NCBI GenBank assembly: GCA_033439255.1
Contig: CM065886.1
Span: 310,001 to 374,000, forward strand
Reading direction: 5' to 3'
DNA: 64,000 nucleotides
Source: Hericium rajendrae
Lineage: Eukaryota > Basidiomycota > Agaricomycetes > Russulales > Hericiaceae
In this document: positions 12,427 through 23,497 of the stretch, one piece after another
Position numbering within the stretch: position 1 is the stretch's first letter
How the letters are laid out: every line of letters begins with the position of its first letter
Translations under genes and position numbers: made by a program
The notes under the pieces: model-generated
Told to the model about the DNA's origin: nothing
Database searches by the model: none
What the model saw: the letters and a program-made list of their open reading frames with translations, nothing else

Positions 12427-14470
12427 ATGCCAGCCTCGACCACGACTATGTTCACCATACCAGCTATTGAAAGCTTCGACAATATTTCTCTGCCTTCATC
12501 ATTCCCTTCAATTTTACATGCACTATACACCATTGCGATTTCGTTTATCGTCGTTCTCTTAGTGCAGTTTGCTCAGAAATATCTTATCTGCCCCGCTGAA
12601 CTCTCCCAACTTCCGCGCGTCTCACTTTTCTCGTTATTTTTAAGCTTCATTTGTGGAGAGGCAGAAGATGTTCGTGTTCGCCGCCTTATTTTACCCTTTT
12701 CGCGCCGAGGCGAAAGCGTTGTCGTCGTTTGGGCTTTAGGGGCCTGGTACGTCCATGTTTTGAAGCACAAGGTGAGCACGACGTCTTTATTCGTTGCCGT
12801 AGACCAACGGAGCTAAATGCATCGAAGGTTGGAAAGCAGGTCATCGACAACAGATCCATCCGAAAGGAACAGCCTCGCACTGAGATGCTGTTCTGGCGGT
12901 TGACCGGTACCCAGAACGTCTTCTTCCACGAGGGCGAGGCGTGGATGAAACATTCGTCTGCCATACGCACAGCGCTCCACAGGAATGTCCCTATCGAACA
13001 GTTTGTGACTCTATCTCACAAGCTGTTCTCGTTGATGGGTACTGGAGGGAGGGTCTGCTGGGATAGCTATACCTCTCGATTAACGGTCGACGCCATCGGC
13101 ATTGCTGTTCTTGGGTATGATTTCGAGGCCCTCGAGAAACCCCGTGGTTCCTTCGTTCAGCACTACCAAGAGGTCATAGGCGATATTTCCAATCCTCTCT
13201 ACGTCTCGTTCCCGATCCTCGAGCGTTACCTCCCTCGGACTCGCCTGCTATCCCGACTCGTAGATTTCAGGAATCGTTTCCAGGCAATACTGGATCTCAA
13301 GCGTCAAAGACCTGGAAGCGATTTTACCTCGTACATGCTAGACCGACCTGGCATGTCTGATACCGAGCTGCAGGACAACATGGTGGCAATATTCATGGCC
13401 GGACATGTAAGTCTCACGCGCGACGCTTCACTTTTTTTCTAACACGTTTCATGTTTCAGGACACCACGGCTGGCGCACTATCGACCATCGTGTACTATCT
13501 GGCAAAACATCCGCATTTCCAGGATCGCGCTCGTGCCGAAGTCCTATCAGTCTTACATGCTCATGGCCATCCAACCATCGCCGACATCGACAGGATGCCG
13601 TTCGTCTATGCCTGTATCAAAGAATCGATGCGCTTGAATGGCCCTTCCACCAATATCATTCCACGTATCTCTGCTACCTCTTTATCCGTGGGCCCATACA
13701 CCATTCCGCCAAACACGCCAATCGTCCTCAACCTCTACGCCGTTCTCCATGACGAGCAGGCGTGGCCAGACGCGGAGCGATTCGACCCGGATCGCTTCAT
13801 GTCCGGCGAGTCTGCTGACTTGGCCGGCTGGTTGCCTTTTGGAACGGGACCGCGTCGTTGCCCAGCGAGCAACTTCGCGTTGTACGAGCAGCGCACGCTT
13901 ATCGCGCTTCTTCTGCGTGAGTACGAGTGGTCACTTCCCGCAGAATCCATACATGCAGACCGTCCGGTGAACGCATTCTCGTCCTTCGCGCTGAATTTGC
14001 CGAAGGATATGTACATTGACTTTAAGAAGAGTGAGCTGGTAAGCCAAACCTCTTGCCAGACTTTTCGGAGACACATCACTAATTTCAGTTCCAGGCTGAT
14101 AAGGAGGACCACGCGCTGTGATTTTCTGGAGGGCGAAATAGGTCACAGCATGTGCACGCAGCCTCAGGAAGAAGGAGAAATCCTCGACTTCGGCAGCATT
14201 ATCCGGTACTTACAGTACTTAGTCTGTCTCGCCGTAGAAATCTGTATCACTATAGGCGATGAATATCTAGGATATTCGTTCTGCGTCTTCTGTTTCTTTT
14301 CGCTCTATGGAGGATTCTGAATAGCGTTGTGAGGCTCGCCAGTGAGAATGTAGGAGTAGTGATACCGCCTGGTCGGTAGGAAGTAATCGGGGGTCTTTTT
14401 GATCCGAGGACCGCGTCACGTACGGGCGCTCCGCTCGGAGTCGGTCCAGCGCTCTCGCCGACTCTCACTG
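12053..14470. repeat. Segmental duplication unit 2, right copy (carries P450-A2)
   Basis: Direct repeat of 1199-3555, including promoter, all introns and 3' flank. Confidence 0.85.
12427..14121 (+). CDS. Cytochrome P450, type A copy 2 (A2)
   Basis: Complete P450 of 509 residues. Exons are 12427-12771, 12828-13406, 13460-14038 and 14095-14121; exons 2 and 3 are each 579 nt, as in A1. A membrane anchor lies at about residues 30-50. Helix I has the normal AGHDTT (306-311), the K-helix reads KESMR, and the haem loop FGTGPRRC gives Cys442. The last exon encodes only eight residues, a shared A1/A2 feature. An in-frame ATG at 12352 exists, but alignment with A1 and the N-terminal length favour 12427. 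It diverges from the SDR and is followed by the reductase at 15078. Of the A1/A2 pair this copy keeps the canonical catalytic residue. Confidence 0.92.
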
Positions 14471-15077
14471 GATCGCGATTGCTACTTCTACTGACTTCCT
14501 CTGCGCTCCTAGTCAATAGAACCACGATAAAGTCCTATTGAATCCACTCGGATCAGCATTGTGAATGTTTCTCATTGGATCGGCTTAGCCGGCGGGCCGG
14601 TCTGAGATGTCAACTGAGCTTCTTGACGATTTTCTTGCGGCGGATGTGCAAGTTTTTCACATTTCCTTCTACGTTCCGTGTCTTCCTCAAATTGACCTTA
14701 TCTCTAGCCCATTATATCGGAGCATCAACATTATCAGAACCCAAAGGTGAAAACCCTGGAGCTGCCCACACGGTGTCCCCGGAGTAAGAAGACCATCTCA
14801 CCTTGGTACCGCATGCCCGAGTTTCTGGGTGCGGCTCCCGGATGAGATCTCATGGCTATGCCAAGCGTCATCTACGGACCATGGGATCGGTCTTGCGCGA
14901 CGTCCTCCACCAGTTCTGATCGTGTGCTTCCAGCTAGAATCGAGTTTTGATCGGGTTCGTGGGTGTCATGATGTAGTCCAGTGCGTTTCTATCACCGGTC
15001 TCTCTCGCTTCACTCACATTATATCATAAGTCGGCTAAATGGTAAGTCAGATTGTTTCTAACTGAGAGCGATTCGCC
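14122..15077. other. Intergenic A2 / reductase
   Basis: The first 350 bases belong to the duplicated A2 3' flank. The rest is the upstream region of the reductase. No further gene is seen. Confidence 0.6.
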
Positions 15078-16471
15078 ATGGCCCCCATTCGCAATGCTCG
15101 TTTCATTTTCAACGAAGTTCCGTCTGGACTCCCAGTTGTCGGAAAGACTCTCTTATATGACGAGTCTCCTACCATAGATATTGATGCAGTGAAGCTCAGC
15201 GGTGGATTGCTAGTCAAAATATACGCTTTGAGTCTGGATCCATACATGCGAAATCGCATGCGCCCTTTCGACAAATCTGGGGACATGCCTGCATTTCGTC
15301 TGGGAGAAGTGTGAGTAATTATTGATTCATGTCGTCAAGCTACATCTGACGCCGCTTCCAGCATCACAGGTTTTGGAGTGGGGCGTGTTTTGCGATCAGA
15401 GGCGGTCAGGTTCAGCAAAGATCAGCATGTCTATGGATTCATGCGTGAGGGAGTCTGCCTATCCTGTTATACTCAGGAACTCACGATGAATCCTGCGAGT
15501 CAGCATATCAAGAGTATGCTGTCTTCGCTGACTCGACAGACGACTGCCTGGCAATGCCTGCGCTCGGGATACAAGTCGTCTCTAATCCGCACAACCTACC
15601 TTGGCGCTACTTCGTTGGCATCCTTGGCATGTCCGGTCAGACTGCCTATTACGGGCTGCAGGAAATATCAAGCCCTAAAGCTGTCAGTTCGATGTCAATC
15701 TTGCTCGATGCGATGTTGTTGCTGACTAGATCCGATAGGGCGAGACAATTTTTGTCTCCGCAGCTGCTGGTGCTGTCGGACAGTGAGTCAAATAATCCTA
15801 CTCAAATGTCATCACAGGTACTTACATATACTCCATCAGACTTGTCGTACAGCTTGCAAAGAGTAAGGGCCTTCGCGTCATCGCGTCATGCGGCAGTGAA
15901 GACAAAGTTCAAATTTTGAAATCTCTCGGAGCCGACCATGTCATAAATCGCAAGACTGCGAGTATGACGGAGGAGCTCAAGAAGCACGGTCCAATCGACA
16001 TTTACTTCGACAACGTTGGTGGCCCTACTTTGGAGGCTGCTATCGAGAATGCCGCTATGCATTCGCGCTTCCTCATATGCGGAGCCATCAGCACGTACAA
16101 CGTGGATATGCAGGAGGCCTATGGCATCCGGGTACGTGTTTTCTTTCAATCTCAATTTCACTTGCGACTGACATTCCTTCGCAGAATCTTTGGCTCGTTA
16201 ACCGATATCGGATTAGGTACCAACTCACCGAACTTCGCTTGTTTCGTGGCTGAACTTTCATTACTTCAGGATTGAAGCGCTCGTAGTCATCGATTGGCAT
16301 GAGAAGTATGCCGAGTCATTCTACAAGGATGTCGGAGAGCGGGTAGCATCCGGAGAGCTCAAGTATATCGAGAATGTCTATCACGGGCTACAGCACGTGG
16401 GTCAGGGTCTCCTTGACCTTCTGACGGGAGCCAATGTCGGTAAAGCTGTCGTCGTTCTGCAAGAAGAGTAG
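15078..16471 (+). CDS. Zinc-free medium-chain NADP-dependent reductase (alkenal/leukotriene B4 dehydrogenase-like)
   Basis: Medium-chain dehydrogenase/reductase of 354 residues, of the family that reduces alpha,beta-unsaturated carbonyls with NADPH. Seven exons close in phase: 15078-15310, 15362-15444, 15504-15682, 15739-15782, 15840-16131, 16185-16216 and 16270-16471. The N-terminal KIYALSLDPYMRNRM, the GMSGQTAYYGLQEI helix, the nucleotide-binding AAAGAVG (173-179) and the FDNVGG motif are all diagnostic. The cysteine/histidine zinc ligands of alcohol dehydrogenases are absent, as expected for this branch. It sits between P450-A2 and A3 on the same strand. Such enzymes occur both in detoxification and as tailoring steps in fungal clusters; the context suggests but does not prove the latter. 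Confidence 0.92.
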
Positions 16472-17660
16472 AACACCGTGGCACAGTTGTTCGTTCACAT
16501 CCAGTATTCAGTTTGCACCAAATCGCTGGTGTTTCATGAACTTGAAAGCCCCGCGACTATCGTCATTGTCCGTTGTGCTGGCGCCCCTTGGAGACAGAAG
16601 CCGCGCTCACTGGCTTTAGAATGTGTCCATTATCTCAGTATCCCGTGTACTCGTTGAGGCATTTCAAAATGATGTGGAGATCTGTTGATGCTGGTGAGTT
16701 CGCATCTTGACATCCCTGCACCTCATGTTTTCCTAATGCTCTGCGCTTCTCGTGAACGTCCGAAATACAGACCTATTCTGGGAATATCATTCCGTCAATG
16801 AGGCACCACTAGACTGCGATGGCTTCTTGCTGCTCTCCAGGCACATGCGGACATACTTCCGAAGTTGTCCTGGGTCATTTGAAACTACATGTGCGCATCA
16901 TACTGCGACTTCGGACAAAAAAAAGGGGCGACACGCATAGCTTCCACGGGCCCTGAAGCATATTGGGCAGGAAAACCTAGCGGCACAAGGTAACTTCTGT
17001 CCCGACCTGCAAGGCCGTCCGCTTAACTTCAGTACGTCCGGCTTTGGTTACACATTGCATGCTTATCGACTCAATGGCTTGATACCTCAGTGATGCAGGG
17101 TGATTTCTTGCGACTCTCCTCCTTGACATAAGCACCGGTTCCAAACCTCTTGGTTCAAAAATTCGTGACATCTGTCGCCATGCAGCGTGCGATCGAGGAA
17201 GCTGCGGACCCTGACCTGGGATGATGATTCGCCGCAGACAAACACTTATGGGCCCTATCGGCGTAAACTGTGCTTCCGGATATCTTCTTGAGAACACTCC
17301 ATTGAAGGCAAGTCATTCAGGTCCAGCTTTCGGCTGAAGCGTCATATGGTTCTCAATATAGGGACATTAGGATCGCACGAACATTCGGATAGGATTCCTT
17401 CTGATCGTGCTTGAAAACCTCTGATCATTACTCGGACACAATTCTGCGTCCGTGCATCATCTTCGTCGCAACGCATGCTGCAAGTATGAACGCTCATGTG
17501 TCAATCAGCGGGGACACATTAGTAGCTTTCCATTCCCACTCGGATGCACAGTTGTTCACGGGTTTGCACTGCATACGTCTCATATAGGTGGCTGAGAGTA
17601 GGCACAGCAAGCTCCTGAGCTCGAGCGAATATAAATTCGGTCTGTATTGTTGGTGAGCCG
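16472..17660. other. Gene-free stretch between reductase and P450-A3
   Basis: About 1.2 kb with no supportable gene. A short A-rich run lies near 16917-16925. It should include the A3 promoter. Confidence 0.55.
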
Positions 17661-19191
17661 ATGAATGCAGACAGAATGGACTTCATATCACTCTTGGGTC
17701 TGTTCTTCCTCCTCTGCGTGGCGGGCATCGTTCACCATGCCTTCGTTGTACCTGTTGAACTTCGCCATCTCCCCCGAGTATCTGTCTTGCTTCTCATATG
17801 GAGCTATCTCGTAGGGGAGGTTGAAAATCAGCGGCTCAAGAAACTCGTCCTTCCTTTCGCCGACAAGGGCGACGGTGTCGTGCTTGTCTGGGCCTTGGGA
17901 CGGTGGATGGTACACATCTTGGATCCAAAGGTATGTCTTCTTGCACCATATCGAGGTTGTGCTGATTTAGTTCTGGTCCAGCTTGGTCGCATTATGTGCG
18001 ACAATATCGATCAGTTCCCGAAAGAGTCTCCGCCGGATGATCTAATTCTGTGGAAACTCATTGGCGACTCCAATATCCTCATCTCGAACGGTGAGCAATG
18101 GAAGAGACATTCCCGCGTCATCCGTGGCGCGCTCGGTCAATCCATTCCTGTCAGCCAATTTGCCATGCTCTCCCGCCGACTCTTCTCCGTCATTGGAGCG
18201 CAAGCGACCGTCAAGTTCGACGACCTCGCGCAGCGATTTGCCCTTGACGCCGTCGGCACGACCGCATTTGGGCATGACTTCGACGCTATTCGACGAGAAA
18301 ACCCATTCGTCCGTGACTACAATGGCATCATGCATGGCATTGCAAATCCGCTGTATCTGATCATGCCGATGTTGGAGAGGATCGTGCCTCGCCGTTCTCT
18401 GACGAAGACTGTGGACAGCTTAGCAGAAAGGTTCGAAGAGCTCCTCCGGCAGAAGAGGGAGGACCCCGGAGTAGATATGATGACCTTCATGTTGAAGGAA
18501 GTCGAGATGACGCAGAGAGAGCTGCGCGACAATATGGTTCTATTGTTTATCGCAGGCCACGTATGTTAATTCTTTGAGCGAATGATTTCTTGCTGATGAC
18601 GAACTTCAGGACACATCAGCAGGAGGAATCTCGACCCTCGTCTATTACCTCGCCAGGTATCCCGACATGCAACGCCGCGCCCGGGAAGAGGTGTTATCCA
18701 TATTGACCAATTCCTCCGACCCTGAAGTCGAGTCCCTGCAGAGGATGCATTATCTGACGGCCTGCATCCGTGAGGCATTGCGCATCAATACACCGATATC
18801 CTACATTGTCCCGCGAGCGGCATCCAGAGCCGTAAGCCTTGGGAACTACATCATCCCACCGAAAACGTCCCTCATCATGAACATTTACGCAATCCATCAT
18901 ACCGAATCGTCTTGGCCAGATCCTTTTCGATTCAACCCGGACAGGTTCTTGGAGATCGGAGACAGAAAGGAGGGGGACAAGTGGTTGCCGTTTGCGATGG
19001 GGCCCCGACAGTGTCCTGCTCGCAAGTTCGCGCTGTACGAGCAGCTCGTCCTGACTGCTCTTCTGCTGTGGGAGTACGAGTGGACGCTTCCGAGCAGCAG
19101 CATCCATTCTGATGGGCTTCGGAACGCCTTTTCCCCGTTTGCGCTCTCTTTGCCTCGAGATCTAGAAGTGTGTTTCAGTAAAAGGTTGTGA
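17661..19191 (+). CDS. Cytochrome P450, type A copy 3 (A3)
   Basis: P450 of 476 residues in three exons: 17661-17930, 17982-18560 and 18610-19191. The middle exon is 579 nt, the same as in A1 and A2, and the first two introns sit at homologous sites. The tiny fourth exon of A1/A2 is absent; the third exon ends at its own stop. An anchor helix lies near residues 8-28. Motifs are helix I AGHDTS, K-helix REALR (E338, R341), NPDRF and the haem loop FAMGPRQC with Cys418. The N-terminal extension is shorter than in A1/A2; a second in-frame ATG lies at 17676. Sequence is clearly more distant from A1 and A2 than these are from each other. Confidence 0.92.
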
Positions 19192-20137
19192 CAAAATTTT
19201 TAGGATGCTTTGACACATGACTGGACAGGGGGGTTACTCAAGAAGACACCTCTACATTGATGAGTCTATTGTAATTAAAGCCTGTCGAAAATCATTCACT
19301 GTAGTACTGTACCCTGCAGGAGGAAATGCTTCAGATCCGGATGGACTGAGGCCCGGCCTTGCACGTAATAGGTTTAGACAACGGGTATTTCGAATGCGTA
19401 GGCCCTATATTGTAAGCTTCATGATAGGGTAGTCTCTGTACGAGTCTAGATGGTGTTTAAGACGAGATCATGCGATGTCAAGAGGATTTATATCCAAGGA
19501 TCGTACGCGTCTTCCAGTCAACTGTGCAAGCGCCAGCATCATCGGAGATTTGGTCGGAGTTTATTCACGCTGTGAAGCCGGTTAGGCGCTGGAACGTTGG
19601 CACTGACTGATGGCTGTTTCGCCGACGTCAGGCTCCAGTTATAACACCTCTGAAACATATATATAACTCTTACCTTCACCATGATGAGATCTTTACGCCT
19701 ATCATCATTGGAAGACCGCTCAGAATACGTCTTTTGGTCCATTCTGTGCCTTCATCCGGCGCGGCGGGCAGATCTACGCAGGTGCGAGTATCGACACGCT
19801 TTTTCCGTCTCTCCATGCGGTCGCTGGATTAGTTTCGATGATCATCACAGAGAAACCTGATCGGCATGATCGCACGCTGTACAGAATCCTTCCGCGCTGA
19901 TAACACGTTATGCGCAAGGGTGAGGGCCTTCACCTCGGAGATAAGCACTCTCCTGCAGACAACAATAGCTCCCGATCACCTGTTTGGTTCTCCTCAAACT
20001 AGGACCCGCATCTTGGTGCCCTATTGTCTCCCTCTAGTCGCCCTACTTCAAAGAGTCTAGCATCCAGTTCTCGCAGCGCATCCATCCGTATCGTCACTGA
20101 TCGATCTATCTTCATCTACAGGATATACAAGCCTGCC
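19192..20137. other. Intergenic A3 / B2
   Basis: About 950 bases with no gene that I can support; a short TATATATA stretch lies near 19659-19668. It includes the B2 promoter. Confidence 0.55.
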
Positions 20138-22452
20138 ATGGATACAACTAATGGCGTATTGGTATTGTCGTTGACGACAGCCGCCACCCTCGTCCTCCAT
20201 CGCGTGTATACTCATGTTCGCCACGCAAGGAGCATGTTGGACGTAGGAGGGCCGCCGCCACCAAGTTACCTGTGGGGCCACACTGTCGACCTGCGCCGCG
20301 CACCCACGGGCACTAGATTCACCGTATGGATGAAAGAATACGGAAACACGTACAAACTGCGCGAGCCACTCATGGTGTGTATCTACTGTATCTCGGAGAA
20401 TACGATATCCATGTGCTAACGCATTCTACTGCCCATAGGAACCGCTGTTGATTCTGGGTGATCCGAAGGGTATATCTCATGTCTTGACAACCAAGGTTTG
20501 GAGTTACCCCCGGCCAGCGATCGATGACTACATTCTTCAGTTATGGGTCAGTCGCTACGTAGGATGCTCTAGCTTCTATCCTAATAACGCTTTCCTGCAG
20601 TTCGGGAGGAGCGTTCTCAACGCCAGCGGTAGAGCAATGGAAGCTTGCAGCATGATGATAGTTGACTAACTGAACACCTCAGGCGAAGAACACTCTCGAA
20701 TGAGAAGACAGCTCAATTTTGCGTTTTCGTAAGTTTGAGTTGGGTCTTTGATCGTCTGGGCTGCCCTCACGAGGATCTACAGTCCTCAATCCGTCAAAGA
20801 CGTCTCGCATGTCCTCTTCGATCTTGCTCATCAGGTATATATGTCTTGTACAAAAGCCTTCTTTTCTATGTTGATCAATTGTGTGTTTGATGCAGCTTGC
20901 GGGGAACTTCGATGATAAGATCGGCATCGCGGCAGACTCTGCCACATTTGATGTATCCCCGCTGCTACATTCCTTTGCGTACGAGCGAGCCTTGAATGAT
21001 TTGGGGCCAAAACTGATCTTATTCCTACTAAAGACTGGACGCAATTTCAATGACCATGTTCGCACACAACCTCAGCGAGGGCAAAGAGGACATCCCAGGT
21101 ATCCTCCACAACATCACGAATGGTCCCAACGTCGATAGCGTCGCGGCTCGGTGCATTGGGATATTCATCGGGATGTTCCCACAATTACTTGCGCTCCCGA
21201 ATCCGATGAAGAGTTGGGCAGATAAACTGCGGACCGAGCTTGGGAAGATCGCCAACAGGGTCTGGGACGAAGGCTGCAGTGATGCAGGTATGGATGCCAA
21301 GATCATGCAGGCGCTGAGTACGTCGACCGAGCTGCACATCCAAGAGAGATTGCTGAATAATTCTTTACAGAGCGAGATGATAACAATGGCGAGGCCGTTT
21401 CCAAGGGCGAAGCAGTTGCTCAGGTTTGTCTACCTGAACGCATTGCATTGACACTCTGAGAACATGTCTTTTGCAGCTAATCAGCATCCTCTTCGCCGGT
21501 TCTGAAACAGTCGCCAACGTGCTTGGGGTTTGTGCCGCTTCACGCTCCAGCTTGATCCCCTTAGCTCATATCAAGATAAATGTCAGGAACTGTTATACGA
21601 GCTCGCACGCCAACCGGCTATCCAGGACAAGCTGCGACAGGAGCTTCTCGACTTCCAGACCAAGTATGGACGGTCACCCAACTACGAGGATCTGACAAAG
21701 TTGACATCAAACCCGCTACCCTACCTGGACGCAGTAACGCGCGAGACAATGAGGTGCAAAGCGACGCTCATGGACATCGCCCGCTGCGTGCGCACATAGT
21801 CTTCCTTCCGATACAGACCTGTGTCGCTGAGTTGCGATCTCATCATACGCAGGCCCTCGAGGACGACGTCATCCCGCTGTCAACGCCTCTAGCCAACACC
21901 AACATCACGCAGATCAAAGTCAAAGCGGGGACGAACATCAGCATCCCCATCCGCGATGGGGTCAACGTCGACCCTGAGATCTGGGGGTCCGACGCAGACG
22001 TTTTTCGGCCTGAGCGATGGCTTGAGGATGGAGGGCTGCCCGACAGCGTGAAAACGGTGCGCGCACTGGGAAACATCATGTCTTTTGGAGACGGGTGAGC
22101 TTCATTGGCTTTGACGGGAGGCAAGCATGCTTACCTTTTTCAGGCCGAGGGTATGTCTCGGGCGCATTTTCGGTACGTAGAATGGATCTTCGGTAGCTAA
22201 TGAATCGTCGCTAACTTGCGACCGAAATTGTAGCATATGCTGAGTTCAAGGTATACGCCTCTGACATCTTTTGCTCGTCCTCTGCTAAAACATCTACAGA
22301 TCGTGGCGACAACACTGATACCCAAATTCGTGCTTGCTACTGAAGGATCGAAGATCGACTTCTATCATCTCGGCGGAAACACCGTGAAGCCGAAGGTGCG
22401 AGGCCGGGAGGCAGAAGGAGTTCAATTGCCGCTTCGTATACGGAGATTCTGA
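20138..22452 (+). CDS. Cytochrome P450, type B copy 2 (B2)
   Basis: Complete P450 of 527 residues with the same 14-exon plan as B1: 20138-20374, 20439-20546, 20601-20628, 20683-20728, 20783-20834, 20896-20978, 21034-21317, 21371-21423, 21477-21527, 21587-21787, 21853-22094, 22144-22172, 22234-22250 and 22300-22452. Only exons 1 and 10 differ in length from B1, each by one codon. Helix I reads AGSET, the K-helix RETMR, and the haem loop FGDGPRVCLG holds Cys466. Intron 1 has a normal GT donor where B1 has GC. Downstream on the other strand is a decayed copy of the SDR, mirroring the B1-SDR arrangement. Confidence 0.93.
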
Positions 22453-22604
22453 ACCACAGCAAGGAACCATATACTTCTTCTTGAGGCTTATTGGCTTAGA
22501 CTCGAAAGGCAATGAACTCGTTGACGTGAAGACTCATGGCCTTTTTACCTTGGGGGCGACTACACTTCGCAGAGCAGGTATAACAGGGATTAGGTGGAAT
22601 GGAA

Positions 22605-22950
22605 ATCTGGTCGAATATTGTTCCTCCAACCAGTTCCAGAGTCTTCGCCTGCTTTCAGGTTCTTTGCATACTTGTTGGCGTGCCACGCCGTGCCCAGAAA
22701 ACAAGGGACTGAAAATATGCGGACGTTAGACTTTAGATATGTAACACCAGACAATTTGAGATGCAGAACTCCGTCGAGCTCAGCAAGAGTGGCCCTATCA
22801 CAGCTGGAGAATTACATAGAGCAGAAGGCGGAGGCTGGATCATTGGATGTCATTGGATGAGCGGCGACGGGTACGCCATCACTTTGGCGCTAGCGGCATT
22901 TAAAATATCCGCCTTTTACCGAGTCCTCGGACGGCCTCGGGCCACGACCT
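22605..22950 (-). pseudogene. Decayed short-chain dehydrogenase remnant
   Basis: On the minus strand 22605-22710 matches the last SDR exon (9851-9958): the stretch encoding the LWNWLEE region and the preceding PWARLGVANK region is recognisable, but indels break the frame. A weaker match to the penultimate exon continues to about 22800. From about 22883 to 22930 the sequence matches the SDR upstream region near 11698-11745. All central exons with the cofactor-binding and YxxxK motifs are gone. The pieces keep the order and orientation of the intact locus, so an internal deletion after duplication of a B-type P450 plus SDR pair is the simplest reading. Confidence 0.75.
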
Positions 22951-23497
22951 CGACCAGATCTTCAACTTCTTGCTCGGCGTCGACAATGTCTGTCACAACT
23001 GCGACACAGCGATTCAGCGGACGTCTCAACATTGATCTGGCTACCATATGGCGCTGACATGGGGTCTATCAGAATACCGAATTGTATGTTGCTCGCATTG
23101 ACTCTGAACTTGCGTTGATGTGTTCAGTTTATTGCTGGGCTCCTGTCATCTGCAACGAGTGCCTCAAGGATATAGGCGGCAATGAATTGACCCGTGTTTC
23201 AATCGGTAGATTCAACGAATGCCCACCTGCAGGAAACTCATCATGGGACGAGCTGAATCTCAATGCGGACGCTGCGGTAATACAAGCACCTGTCTGCCTC
23301 TTCGACTTCGCAGTTACGATCTTCGCAGCTTGCGCAGCACGAGTGAAACTTCTGCCTCGATTCAAAATTGGTCACCAGGTAAGCTTCGTTTCGTCCAGAA
23401 GATAAAAGAGGACCGTGCAGTGTTTGATCCGAATTCGTCGAGTTCGGGCGAATAACATCCCGCAGCGCACCCACAATCTACACTCGCCTCAATCATC
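22951..23497. other. Intergenic before P450-B3
   Basis: About 550 bases with no supportable gene; upstream region of B3. Confidence 0.5.
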
